IMG/VR virus record: IMGVR_UViG_3300009087_000006 | Span: 1 to 31,657 of that record | DNA length: 31,657 nt | Source of the DNA: a virus | Reading direction: 5' to 3' (one strand) | Shown: positions 19,317-28,254 of the stretch, in pieces | Layout: each line of letters begins with the position of its first letter | Position numbering within the stretch: the first letter of the stretch is position 1 | Translations under genes and position numbers: made by a program | The notes under the pieces: generated by a model | What the model was told of the DNA's origin: nothing | The model's database searches: none | The model's input: the letters and a program-made list of their open reading frames with translations, nothing else

Positions 19317-19509
19317 TTTTGAAAGAATAAAGTATACCTATCCATTTTCTACTGATAAAAAAGATAAGTATCTTGATTATAAGGCAGATAAACGTAGCTA
19401 TAGAGCCGACTCTGGTTTTCCTACTCCGGGGTATAATCCTCATCATAATTTAACTAAACCACAAAAAGTTGTTCTAACTACCGAAGAGTATACACTATTA
19501 CCATATTAG
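19297..19509 (+). CDS. Unknown small basic protein
   Basis: 70 aa from ATG 19297 (73 aa if GTG 19288 is used). It overlaps the end of the upstream gene. It is rich in Tyr, Lys and Asp, with ERIKYTYPFSTDKKDKYLDY near the N-terminus and GYNPHHNL in the C-terminal half. The ribosome site is weak; coupling to the upstream stop is likely. No family is recognised. Confidence 0.5.
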   Translation: MPSRIVSFERIKYTYPFSTDKKDKYLDYKADKRSYRADSGFPTPGYNPHHNLTKPQKVVLTTEEYTLLPY

Positions 19510-19516
19510 GGGTTTT

Positions 19517-20110
19517 ATGAGTGATATTATTGTTTCAGAAGTTGCACCAGAAGTTAAGATTTCTGCATTTAGATTTGAGTTGGATTTAATTGAGGACTTA
19601 GCAATTAAAGAGTTTACAGAGCTTTGTTTAATAGCTGCCCCTGATTATATTTTTTTGGACTGTCCGGCTTCTTCTTCTGGGAAGTTTCATCCCATAGATG
19701 AGTTAGGATGGGATGGTGTTATAATACATACCCGCAAAGTAGTTTCTGTTGGGTATGATTTAGCTAGGGGACTTGACACGGCTGATCGTCAAGATGAGAT
19801 AGTATCCGCTTGTATAATTCACGATCTTAGAAAGCAAGGAATAACTAAGAAAGGGTATACTCAAAACAATCATCCTAAATTGGCTGCAGATTTGGTGGCT
19901 GAGGTTCATTTCGATACAGGGATAATTACCAATACTTCGTTTGAGATCATCAGATCTGCTTGTGGTTATCATTACGGTCCTTGGAGTAAAGCGCCTTGGC
20001 TTAAACCCTTAGACCAGTACACACCCACGGAGTTGGCGGTATACATGGCAGATTATATAGCTTCAAGAAAAGGTTTAACTGTTAATTACCTTACTCGGGA
20101 GTGGAATTAA
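19517..20110 (+). CDS. HD-domain phosphohydrolase
   Basis: 197 aa. The HD signature is present: His in VIIHTRKVV (first metal ligand), IIHDLRKQG (the HD pair), NHPKLAADLV (His), and Asp in VYMADYIASRKGL. This H...HD...D order defines the HD hydrolase fold. Such small phage HD proteins may act on nucleotides or on signalling molecules; the substrate is not readable. GGGG/TTTATG context at the start. The stop overlaps the next ATG (TAATG). Confidence 0.87.
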   Translation: MSDIIVSEVAPEVKISAFRFELDLIEDLAIKEFTELCLIAAPDYIFLDCPASSSGKFHPIDELGWDGVIIHTRKVVSVGYDLARGLDTADRQDEIVSACIIHDLRKQGITKKGYTQNNHPKLAADLVAEVHFDTGIITNTSFEIIRSACGYHYGPWSKAPWLKPLDQYTPTELAVYMADYIASRKGLTVNYLTREWN

Positions 20111-20445
20111 TGGTAAATAAATCTTTAAGTAAAGATATAGATAGGATTTTTAGTGCTGATAATTCTAAGACAGAATTGTCTCCGGGGAGTAAAAGAAGAT
20201 ATGATCCTATACATGGAGAAAGGAAACACAACGCACGTATCCACAGAGAGAATGCTATAACAGATAAAAGTAAACCACTTCCTTTTTCTTTTTCTAAACC
20301 TCCAAAATCCAAAAATGGACATTTGGTGATAAAAGTATGCTCTACTTGTGGCAAAGAGGTATTTGTTAAAGAAAATTGTATAGGAATTATTTGTTCTGGT
20401 TGTAGAACCTATTCAAGTTTAATAATGCCTATGGAGTTTCAATAA
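20110..20445 (+). CDS. Small protein with C-terminal double CxxC
   Basis: 111 aa from ATG 20110, overlapping the previous stop. A long charged, probably disordered N-terminal part (about residues 1-65) is followed by CSTCGKEVFVKENCIGIICSGC, a zinc-ribbon-like knuckle. The stop TAA overlaps the next ATG at 20445. Co-translated with the packaging genes that follow, so a DNA-packaging accessory or regulatory role is possible (inference). Confidence 0.7.
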   Translation: MVNKSLSKDIDRIFSADNSKTELSPGSKRRYDPIHGERKHNARIHRENAITDKSKPLPFSFSKPPKSKNGHLVIKVCSTCGKEVFVKENCIGIICSGCRTYSSLIMPMEFQ

Positions 20446-20951
20446 TGGTTGATGATTTTTTAAAAAGAAGAAGGGGGCGTCCAACAGGGTTTAAGCTTAG
20501 TGAAGAAAGCAAGAAGGCTATAAGCCTGTCTAAGTTTGGGCACGTACACGAAGAAAAGACTAAAGAACAGATCTCCACCAGTCTGCTTGCTTTTTACAAA
20601 AATAAATACCCACTGTCCGGAGAAATGTTAGAGGCTTACCACAAAAAGTGTGGGGAAGATGCAGCAGCTTGGATTGCTAAGAACTTTGATAAACTAGATG
20701 ATTTGGTTGATGTAATAACGGAGCGTTCTTTATCAAATGCCAGAAGAAGGGAATACCAATTTAATGGTAGTTTTTATAAAAATACAATGGAATTGAGTCC
20801 AGAAAAGACTTTAGATCTAAAATATCTTTTACGTTCTTTGGGGTTCGAGCCCAAAGATAAGGAAGTTTTTGAAATTATAAGAATTTTAGTAGAAGAACTA
20901 GGTATCTTGTTTTTATTAGAAGATGTCAGATCTATACTAGAGGATTACTAA
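20445..20951 (+). CDS. DNA-binding protein with NUMOD3-like motifs, upstream of terminase
   Basis: 168 aa. The N-terminal basic RRRGRPTGFKLSEESKKAI, then SLSKFGHVHEEKTKEQIS, resembles the NUMOD3 motif (as in GIY-YIG homing endonucleases) as a tandem of two short helical units with conserved S-x-E-x-K-x-x-I-S. No endonuclease domain is attached. The rest is helical. Its place two genes before TerL fits a sequence-specific packaging factor, that is, a non-classical terminase small subunit candidate. It overlaps the next gene by one base. Confidence 0.65.
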   Translation: MVDDFLKRRRGRPTGFKLSEESKKAISLSKFGHVHEEKTKEQISTSLLAFYKNKYPLSGEMLEAYHKKCGEDAAAWIAKNFDKLDDLVDVITERSLSNARRREYQFNGSFYKNTMELSPEKTLDLKYLLRSLGFEPKDKEVFEIIRILVEELGILFLLEDVRSILEDY

Positions 20952-21469
20952 TGGCTTTAAGTCCAGGTCGTCCAAGAAACCCACCAACACCCCGCCAGTT
21001 ACTGAAGGATATAATCCCCGTAAATGATCTGTTTAAGGAAGATGAGGTAGTTTTATATACTTCCTTTATAGATTATTATCTTAATGATTTCAAAGATGAT
21101 GATTTGTCTGCAAGCGATCTAGATGATATTGCAAGTTTAGCTACCAACAAGGTAATGGAACTTCGTTTACTAAAAGACAGTAAAAATAGTACAGCCAAAC
21201 AAAGTACTGTATCCACATCTTTAGAGAAAATTCGTAAACACAATGAAGCTTTGAAAACAGGACTATCTTCAAGAAGAAAGGATAGGATAGATCCACATGA
21301 ATATAAAGGGTTTTCTATTGTGGATCTTGCAATTGCTTTTGATGAGGAGCGTAGGCATAAACTAGACAATAAGTCCGTGGATATTAGAAAGCAGGCAAGT
21401 GAAGCGGCTAAGCTTATAAGAAGCTATGGAAATAAGGACGATATAGACGGAGAGCAGGGTGTCGAGTAG
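20951..21469 (+). CDS. Putative terminase small subunit
   Basis: 172 aa, directly before TerL with an 11-nt overlap, ATG coupled to the previous stop (TAATG). The N-terminus is PRNPPTPRQLLKDIIPVNDL. The middle is helical and acidic, with SASDLDDIASLATNKVMELRLL. The C-terminal part (SIVDLAIAFDEERRHKLDNKSVDIRKQASEAAKLI) is a predicted helical domain similar in layout to small subunits that bind packaging DNA. I cannot match a Pfam with certainty. Either this or the preceding NUMOD3-like gene is the recogniser. Confidence 0.7.
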   Translation: MALSPGRPRNPPTPRQLLKDIIPVNDLFKEDEVVLYTSFIDYYLNDFKDDDLSASDLDDIASLATNKVMELRLLKDSKNSTAKQSTVSTSLEKIRKHNEALKTGLSSRRKDRIDPHEYKGFSIVDLAIAFDEERRHKLDNKSVDIRKQASEAAKLIRSYGNKDDIDGEQGVE

Positions 21470-24400
21470 ATTATCTAAAAATAAAGATCTTATTCTGAGT
21501 CAGGGAACTCAGATGATTGATTTTTATCGTAAGAACCCTGTAATAGCAGCCTATGATTTGTTAGGGGTTGATTTGGCTCCTATACAGGCAATGATTCTAG
21601 AGGACATGTGGTTTAAAAGTTACGTTGTTACGGTAACGTCCCGTGGTCTAGGAAAAACGTTTATAGCCGCTGTACTTGCAGTTCTTAGTACTCTTTTATA
21701 TCCTGGGTATAGGGTGGGTTTAATATCTTCGTCTTTTAGACAGTGTTTTATTAATAATCCTAATGGTATTCATACTTTCTTTACTTCAGAAGGGCTATAC
21801 TCTTCTACAGATTCTTTTTATGAATCTATTACATGTAATAGATCTCATGTTCAATCCTTAAAGCATACTAATGTTGTCTTGAATAAATGGAAAAACAATC
21901 CTCGTCTTTGTAGGACAATAAAGACTACCAAGGGACTAGAGTTAGGTGGTACAATAGATCATAGAATACTAACCCTATCTGCTGGTTTTTCGTTGACTTA
22001 TAAGGAGCTAAAAGACATAGACGAGGAAACCACTATAGTCATAAGAAAAGGATTTAACTTTTTTGGTAATAATATAAGTTTACCTCAATTAGAGTATACT
22101 GACCATTGGGCAACCAAACCTTGTTGCATACCAAAAACCTTAACACCAGATTTATCTTATTTATTAGGACTTATTGTAGGGGATGGGCATATTACAACCA
22201 AATCGTCATATCAAGTAGGGTTTACAAGCTCTGACCCAGAGTTGGTAGATAGGTTTATACATTTAATGTTTAGTGAGTTTGGTTTAAGTAAACATTATAT
22301 ACAAATAAAGACAGGTAACTGTGTTACTATTACTTATACATCTAAAACAGTGTGTGTTTTTTTATTAGGAGTAGGTCTTACAGACACAACCGCCTTAGAT
22401 AAGAAGTTTCCTTTTATTATAAATAGAGCTCCAAAGGACTGTATTTTATCTTTTATATCTGCTTTGTTAGACACAGACGGATGCTGTTATACACAAAGCA
22501 AATGTAATACCTGTACTGTTGATCTTGCCACATCGTCTATTAGACTTGCAAAAGAATATCAAGCTCATTTGTTAAATTTGGGTATTTTAGCTGGTTTGTG
22601 TGTGTCAAAAAAAGCAGAACGTAGACAACTAGTCACCAGAACTAATGGACTTTCAGACTGCGCGGAAGCGTATAAAGTTAGAATTACTGGAATTAAAGAT
22701 TTAATATTATTTAGCAAGGTAATTGGCTTTAAATTACATAGGAAACAAAATAAGTTGAATAATTATCTACTGGAGAATAAACCATACTCTACTTCGGATA
22801 AAATACCTTATTCAGAAAAATACTGTCTTACTTTAATATCAGAATTAAGACCTTTATTAAAACGTGGAACTCCTGATTTAAAGTTTATAGGTATGCTTAA
22901 AAATAATACAACTAAAACTAAAACAGGAGTAACTAGATGGCGATTAGAGAAGCTTATACATATAGCGGATAAGTATAATGTTTCGACTGAGTCCTACTGT
23001 AGATTGAAAGATATTATTTCTAAAGATCTTGCTTTTGTTAAGCCCGTATCTTTTATTACTTCTATGGAGGAGACAATAGACATAGAGGTGGCATCTGAAC
23101 ATTGTTATTGGGCTTCCGGTTTCATTCACCACAACTCTAAACTTATTTTTGCAGAAGTAGAAAAGCTTTACGGGCAATCCAGTATTTTACAAGAAGCCTG
23201 TGAGAAGAGACCAATTCGAGGGGCTGACCTTTGTTATTTACAATTCAAAGGTGCCAAAGGACAGCATGGATCTTATATAGAAGCCCTTCCTATAGGAAAT
23301 GACGGAGCTAAGATTAGAGGTTCTCGTTTTTACTTATTAATTATGGATGAGTTTGCTCAGATTCCTAAAAAAATTATAGATAACGTATTAACTCCTATGG
23401 CAGTGACCAAACTAAATCCAATGAAGCGGGTTAGGGATTTAGAAGTAAAAAAGAGACTTATAGCGCAGGGATTGGCAGTAGAATCAGACTTTGAAGAGGA
23501 AACTCTTAACAAGTTGGTGGCGGTTTCTTCCGGGTACTACAAATTCAATCATATGTATAGACGTATGCGTGAATATTGGAAGTTGATGGATCTTGGATCT
23601 GAACACCACGTCGTTCATCAAGTACCATATACCGCTCTCCCTGATGGATTTTTAGATAAGGAAAATATAGATAATGCCAGAAGAACTATGTCTGATTATG
23701 AGTTCAGAATGGAATACATGGCAGATATGGTTAGTGATTCAGATGGATTTTTTAAAGCATCTTTACTTTTAGGTTGTTCTGAGGGTAGTGGTTTTTATGT
23801 AGAGGATATGGGGGTATCTGGGGCAAGTTATATAATAGGAGTAGATCCAAACCAGGGGGGTAGAGCTAAATGTGGATTTGTCGTAATCAAGCTGGGAACC
23901 GTATGTAAAGTAGTGCAGGTATTTGAGTTTGAAGGGCATAAAACTCAAGACATTGTGAAAAGAGTACAGAGGCTGTGTAAGGAGTTTAATGTCTCTAGGA
24001 TTTTTATGGATAGAGGTGGCGGAGGAAAAGCTATAAGTGATTTACTTGCAGAGGGATATGGAGGGGAAGAGCCTATTATTGATATTTTGGAAAAATCCTA
24101 TGAAAAGCTGCAAGGTAGAAGAATACTAGAAGCCGTTCCTTCTAACCCAGGGTGGGTGGCAGAGGCTAACTTTGCTACACTCGCTTTGTTGGAAGCTAAA
24201 GGTATTTTATTTCCAGAGCCTCCTCTAGAGGCAATAAAAGAAGAGACAGAAGATGCTTATAATAGTGTAGAGCTTTTGAAAAAGCAATGTTTAAATATTG
24301 TGATCACAGAGACTTCTTCCGGGGTGTTACATTTTGATACTCCTAAAAAAGGACAAAACAAAGATCTATATTCAGCATTTGTTCTAGCTTGTTGGGGGGC

Positions 24401-24563
24401 AAAGAAAGTACTAAAACCGGTGGTCGAAGAAGACTTTCAAATATTACACGGAAGTTCCGGATTAATTAGAATGAAGGAAGGTGCTTGGATGCCTGTGTCT
24501 GGGAAATCTGTTGTTGCTAATGCAGACTTACAAGCAGCCGTCCTTAAGAGAAAAATAAACTAA
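21459..24563 (+). CDS. Terminase large subunit, interrupted by an intein
   Basis: 1034-aa precursor, 570 aa after splicing, normal for a TerL. Extein: Walker A TSRGLGKT (60-67), a motor motif in LISSSFRQ|SKLIF, Walker B LLIMDEFAQ, and nuclease acidic residues in GVDPNQGG, FMDRGGGG and GQNKDLYSAF. It packages DNA into the prohead and cuts it to length. The GTG start overlaps the upstream gene by 11 nt. The intein occupies residues 96-559. The intein sits between Walker A and Walker B, so the precursor cannot be an active motor until it is spliced. Confidence 0.97.
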   Translation: MSSRLSKNKDLILSQGTQMIDFYRKNPVIAAYDLLGVDLAPIQAMILEDMWFKSYVVTVTSRGLGKTFIAAVLAVLSTLLYPGYRVGLISSSFRQCFINNPNGIHTFFTSEGLYSSTDSFYESITCNRSHVQSLKHTNVVLNKWKNNPRLCRTIKTTKGLELGGTIDHRILTLSAGFSLTYKELKDIDEETTIVIRKGFNFFGNNISLPQLEYTDHWATKPCCIPKTLTPDLSYLLGLIVGDGHITTKSSYQVGFTSSDPELVDRFIHLMFSEFGLSKHYIQIKTGNCVTITYTSKTVCVFLLGVGLTDTTALDKKFPFIINRAPKDCILSFISALLDTDGCCYTQSKCNTCTVDLATSSIRLAKEYQAHLLNLGILAGLCVSKKAERRQLVTRTNGLSDCAEAYKVRITGIKDLILFSKVIGFKLHRKQNKLNNYLLENKPYSTSDKIPYSEKYCLTLISELRPLLKRGTPDLKFIGMLKNNTTKTKTGVTRWRLEKLIHIADKYNVSTESYCRLKDIISKDLAFVKPVSFITSMEETIDIEVASEHCYWASGFIHHNSKLIFAEVEKLYGQSSILQEACEKRPIRGADLCYLQFKGAKGQHGSYIEALPIGNDGAKIRGSRFYLLIMDEFAQIPKKIIDNVLTPMAVTKLNPMKRVRDLEVKKRLIAQGLAVESDFEEETLNKLVAVSSGYYKFNHMYRRMREYWKLMDLGSEHHVVHQVPYTALPDGFLDKENIDNARRTMSDYEFRMEYMADMVSDSDGFFKASLLLGCSEGSGFYVEDMGVSGASYIIGVDPNQGGRAKCGFVVIKLGTVCKVVQVFEFEGHKTQDIVKRVQRLCKEFNVSRIFMDRGGGGKAISDLLAEGYGGEEPIIDILEKSYEKLQGRRILEAVPSNPGWVAEANFATLALLEAKGILFPEPPLEAIKEETEDAYNSVELLKKQCLNIVITETSSGVLHFDTPKKGQNKDLYSAFVLACWGAKKVLKPVVEEDFQILHGSSGLIRMKEGAWMPVSGKSVVANADLQAAVLKRKIN
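21744..23135 (+). mobile_element. Intein with LAGLIDADG (DOD) endonuclease inside terminase
   Basis: 464 aa. The first residue is Cys96, block B contains TIDHRIL, and the splice end is SGFIHHN with penultimate His558 and Asn559, followed by Ser as the +1 extein residue. DOD endonuclease motifs are LLGLIVGDG (233-241) and SALLDTDGC. The flanking extein SSSFRQ/SKLIF is continuous. Expected splicing chemistry: Cys1, Asn-final, Ser+1, fully compatible. The gap of about 65 residues before block B is slightly long for an intein N-terminus. Confidence 0.95.
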
Positions 24564-24604
24564 CTTGCCCTATATAAGAGTATTTTATTTTTGATGGAGC
24601 ATAT

Positions 24605-25003
24605 ATGGAAGTCAATAAACTGTCGAAATTAATAGAGTCAGTAGACGAAATACTAGGGGATGATTCAGAAAAGGATACCTTAAAGGCAATTGTTATGGAT
24701 CATTTGCTGAATAAGAAAGAGTCCACAGCTTTATTGGGACTACTTAAAAAGGTTACTTCTGGGGAAGATTCAATTATCACCAAAAACTGGAGACCAGTTA
24801 CTGTTGTGATTGTTGGTCTGCTTCTTGTAAATAATTATTTAATTTATCCTTATTTACATATGCTAAATGTAGGGGCTCCTTATTTTGTATTAAGTGATGA
24901 TACATCCCAGGCTCTTATTGGTTTCTTGATAGCTTATGCAGTAGGTAGATCCGGGGAAAAAGCGGTTACTACCTTTAAAGCTGCAAAAACAAGGGATGAA
25001 TAG
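24605..25003 (+). CDS. Putative holin (3TM-holin-like)
   Basis: 132 aa. A charged helical N-terminus of about 60 residues (LIESVDEILGDDSEKDTLKA) precedes ITKNWRPVTVVIVGLLLVNNY (hydrophobic), a second amphipathic segment, and TSQALIGFLIAYAVGRSGEKAV. The order W-R-P, membrane segments and a GRSGEK end is that of GTA-type 3TM holins. It would make holes in the inner membrane to release the endolysin. ATG with GGAG. It lies between terminase and portal. Confidence 0.72.
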   Translation: MEVNKLSKLIESVDEILGDDSEKDTLKAIVMDHLLNKKESTALLGLLKKVTSGEDSIITKNWRPVTVVIVGLLLVNNYLIYPYLHMLNVGAPYFVLSDDTSQALIGFLIAYAVGRSGEKAVTTFKAAKTRDE

Positions 25004-25305
25004 TGGTGTGTGGTGCTTGTAAGCCTTCCACATTTTACAGAACAACCATCTCTTTTTTAGATGTTAGTGTTGGTGATTTTATTTGTAAAAAGATAGAGAA
25101 TGAAGAGTGGATTAGTGTAGTAAACCGTGGCGTAAATAAAGCACATCTTTTAATAGAGAAAAGATCTGGGCAGGTTACCAATACGATATTACCTCCCTTA
25201 GGTCAAGAATTGTTTAAAATGAAATATGGGTATTCTATTTCTTTGGGGTCTTTCTCTGATACAGCTTCTTTAATAGTGTATAAAGTTATTTTTAAACAGG
25301 TTTAA
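25003..25305 (+). CDS. Small unknown virion-associated candidate
   Basis: 100 aa. GTG start at 25003 overlaps the TAG of the holin, and the end overlaps the portal ATG by one base, so it is firmly inside the morphogenesis operon. CGAC near the N-terminus. The rest is beta-rich (TTISFLDVSVGDFICKKI; ISLGSFSDTASLIVYKVIF), without signal peptide. No family is recognised. Its place between holin and portal suggests a small head or head-tail protein. Confidence 0.7.
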   Translation: MVCGACKPSTFYRTTISFLDVSVGDFICKKIENEEWISVVNRGVNKAHLLIEKRSGQVTNTILPPLGQELFKMKYGYSISLGSFSDTASLIVYKVIFKQV

Positions 25306-27122
25306 TGATGACAGATAATGATAAAATAGCAGGAGTTTTGCGTGATAAATTCCCGGAGCTGGACGTTAGGGCTGTTGAGTTTGATAGGGATCACGGAACT
25401 GCTTCTTTGTATGTTGGAAATACAAAAAAACTTGCATATTTAGAAGACCCAATAGTTGGTGGTATGGTTGTTCCAAGAATTTATAAAGACAAGGCGTCTA
25501 CCATAACAAGAGATATGATGTCAAGATCTGTGTTAGATCTTGCTAAACCGGTTAGTACCTATGATGAAGATCCGCATACCCTATTTAAGCAGGCTATGCA
25601 GTATTACTATGAAGAGCCTTTAGTAGGATCTGTTACTGATAAACTAGCTTCAATCGCTTGTAAGGGTTTCGAAAATGATATAGATGATCCAAAGATAAAA
25701 GAGTTTTTTGATGCTTGGGTTTTTGATGTAAAGTTTACTGAAGTCCTTGAGTGGATTTTTTTAGATCTATTTAGAACCTCCCATGTTGTAACCTATAAAG
25801 TAGTTTCTAAATATGAACCAAGGGTTTCTAATTTATCTCCTATAGCAGGTAAAAAATTAACTTTATCCACTTTAATGGATAAAATAACAGCCGCCAAAAA
25901 GAAGAAGTGGGCAAAGTCACATATACCTGTGGGATACACCATATTGAATCCTGAATATGTAAATATAACAGGTAACATGTTATTTAACCAGACATCTATT
26001 ACTTTAACCCCTCCCGACGGACTGAAAGATCTTTTAAAAAAGCCTCAATCAGAACTAAGTCAATCCGAAGCAGACCTTATAAAAGCACTTCCTAGTGATC
26101 TAAAACAGGCAGCTAAGGATGGAAAGGAATTTACTCTGGATCCATATGCTGTTGGTGTAATTGCGTATAGGAAAGCTCCTTATGAAAGATATGCCAAACC
26201 GAGATTGGCGAGAATATTTGAATCTTTAAATTACAAGCAGGCTTTGAGGAATGCAGACCTTAGTACTCTTGATGGTATTTCAAATTATATTCTTAAGATA
26301 ACAATAGGTAACGATGAGTTTCCAGTAACTTCTCAAGAAGAGCTGGAGTCTGTTGCTAAACTGTTTAATACTCCTTCTAAGTCTTTTGATGTGGTTTGGA
26401 ACCATACATTACAAGTTGAAAAAATAGTAAGCCCCGAAATAGAGGCTATACTCGGTGCGGATAAATATAAGCAGGTTAATTCTGATATTGAAGCAGGGAT
26501 TAATGTAACACGCGCCCTTATTGATGGAAGCTCGGGGGCTAATGCACAAGAGGTTGATTTTGCAGTTAAAAGTGTTAGAGAAGAAGTAGATTATGCTAGA
26601 GGTCTTGTTACTCGTTGGATTTATGATGAGTACAGGGATATTGCAGAGTCTATGGGGTTTGATAGATTTCCTAAAGTTAGATGGGATGATAGTGTTTTGC
26701 GTGATGACATCCTTTATATGAATGTTATTGCCCAATTAGTAGACAGAAGAATGCTTAGTTATCACACAGCCCTTGAAACATTAGGTTTTGATTACGAAAC
26801 GGAAAAGACTTATATGTCGGAAGAGATTCAACTAGTAGTTGACGGAGTTTTTGGTTTAAAAGGAAGTCCTTTTCAACAAACAGGAGTTCAGCCAAATCAA
26901 ACTGCTCCCACAGGTACCCCCTCAAACGGGAGACCCACAGGGCAAACTAAGAAAAAAACACCTTCAAAAGATCCAAACAACCAACCAGACAACAAGACAG
27001 TTAATCCTAAAAAATCAGCATCGCTTCAAGATGTTATGTCTAATTTATCAAATGAGGAGTTACAAGCATTTGCTAATTTAGTAAGCACCATTGTAAAGGA
27101 GCGTTTAGATGGAGGAGCTTAA
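25305..27122 (+). CDS. Portal protein
   Basis: 605 aa. Portal by position (TerL, holin, then portal, then protease, scaffold and capsid) and by composition: a long beta/alpha protein with a conserved-looking stem region VGSVTDKLASIACKGFENDI, DIAESMGFDRFPKVRWDD, and a Pro/Lys/Thr-rich C-terminal tail (QTAPTGTPSNGRPTGQTKKK). It forms the dodecameric ring through which DNA enters and to which the tail binds. Overlaps the next gene by 14 nt. ATG 25305 or 25308. The sequence is far from lambda/HK97 portals in detail, so family assignment rests on context. Confidence 0.85.
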   Translation: MMTDNDKIAGVLRDKFPELDVRAVEFDRDHGTASLYVGNTKKLAYLEDPIVGGMVVPRIYKDKASTITRDMMSRSVLDLAKPVSTYDEDPHTLFKQAMQYYYEEPLVGSVTDKLASIACKGFENDIDDPKIKEFFDAWVFDVKFTEVLEWIFLDLFRTSHVVTYKVVSKYEPRVSNLSPIAGKKLTLSTLMDKITAAKKKKWAKSHIPVGYTILNPEYVNITGNMLFNQTSITLTPPDGLKDLLKKPQSELSQSEADLIKALPSDLKQAAKDGKEFTLDPYAVGVIAYRKAPYERYAKPRLARIFESLNYKQALRNADLSTLDGISNYILKITIGNDEFPVTSQEELESVAKLFNTPSKSFDVVWNHTLQVEKIVSPEIEAILGADKYKQVNSDIEAGINVTRALIDGSSGANAQEVDFAVKSVREEVDYARGLVTRWIYDEYRDIAESMGFDRFPKVRWDDSVLRDDILYMNVIAQLVDRRMLSYHTALETLGFDYETEKTYMSEEIQLVVDGVFGLKGSPFQQTGVQPNQTAPTGTPSNGRPTGQTKKKTPSKDPNNQPDNKTVNPKKSASLQDVMSNLSNEELQAFANLVSTIVKERLDGGA

Positions 27123-28239
27123 AGTGGACCCTGAATATAAATATAAAATAAAACTAGAGGCAGAGATTGTACCCAGGAAAGCCACAGTAGCTTCTAGAAA
27201 GGAAGCGGCGTCGGTTTTGGGACTGCCCCCGGAAGAAGAGAGACAACCAGATTTAACTTATTTTACTTCTATTTTTGTATCTAGTGGTGTGAACTTAAAT
27301 AGAGCCTTTTTCTTACCTTCAGAAGTAGTAATGGCTAGTCATTCAATACCAACAAAAGCAGTAGATATTGAACATAAAGAGGATCAAGTCATAGGACATA
27401 TATATAAACATACTTTTTTGGATTCTGAATATAAAGAGTGTCCTTATGATACACTAGCTTCTATGCCTACAGATCAACTAGATGGTACACCCATTCATGT
27501 GGAAATTGCAAGTGTAGTATATAAAGATAGATTTCCTGAGATTTCCAAACAAATAGAAGATAAAAAATGGAAAGTATCCATGGAGGCTTACTATAAAGAT
27601 TTTGATATTAAAGTGGGTGACTTGTTATTTTCAAAGAATGAAGCAAAGGCTTTGGGTTTAGATGTAGATCAAGATGCTACTTTTTTTAATACGATAGTTA
27701 AAGTAGTGGAACAAGGGGCTGTTTTGGTTGAAGATTACCCAGCAAAGGTATTACGAGGCATTCATTTTTCAGGGGTTGGTATTGTGGAAAACCCAGCCAA
27801 CCCACCAAGCGTTATATTGGAGACCTCTTCCGATACAAAAACAATAATTTTTGATAAGGAAAAAATATCAAGAAATACAAATAATAATGTAACTACTGTG
27901 AATATAGAAGGAAATAACATTGAAGTTACTGACTCTTGTAAGGAATCTTCTGAACTAGTGTATAAAGATACAGTAGGTATTTGTGTTAATTATAAGAAAG
28001 AGTATCTTTCAGATAGTCCTAAGGATCAGGACACAAAGGTCTTACACACAGACTGGTGTACGGCTTTTGATACTCAATGTACCTCTTTTGGTCATGACGC
28101 TACTGATCCAAGTTGTTTGAGGAATCAAGCAAAAGTAGTAGCTGGAGTTTTAGCAAGTGTGTACGAGCCGCCTGTTACTAAAAAACGGCTTAAATTAAAT
28201 AAGTTAATTGAAAAAATTAACAAATTGTATAAAAAATAA
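27109..28239 (+). CDS. Prohead maturation protease
   Basis: 376 aa. The N-terminal half has the pattern of phage prohead serine proteases: NRAFFLPSEVVMAS, AVDIEHKEDQVIGHIY with a likely catalytic His, WKVSMEAYYKDF with a likely Ser nucleophile, and FSGVGIVENPANPP near the end of the domain. It would cut the scaffold and capsid N-termini. The C-terminal about 120 residues add a second part with six or seven Cys (CKESSELV, GICVNY, WCTAFDTQCTSFG, DPSCLRN) and a basic helical tail, unlike a plain protease. It overlaps the portal gene by 14 nt. Confidence 0.82.
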   Translation: MEELKVDPEYKYKIKLEAEIVPRKATVASRKEAASVLGLPPEEERQPDLTYFTSIFVSSGVNLNRAFFLPSEVVMASHSIPTKAVDIEHKEDQVIGHIYKHTFLDSEYKECPYDTLASMPTDQLDGTPIHVEIASVVYKDRFPEISKQIEDKKWKVSMEAYYKDFDIKVGDLLFSKNEAKALGLDVDQDATFFNTIVKVVEQGAVLVEDYPAKVLRGIHFSGVGIVENPANPPSVILETSSDTKTIIFDKEKISRNTNNNVTTVNIEGNNIEVTDSCKESSELVYKDTVGICVNYKKEYLSDSPKDQDTKVLHTDWCTAFDTQCTSFGHDATDPSCLRNQAKVVAGVLASVYEPPVTKKRLKLNKLIEKINKLYKK

Positions 28240-28254
28240 CGTTGGGAGGATATC

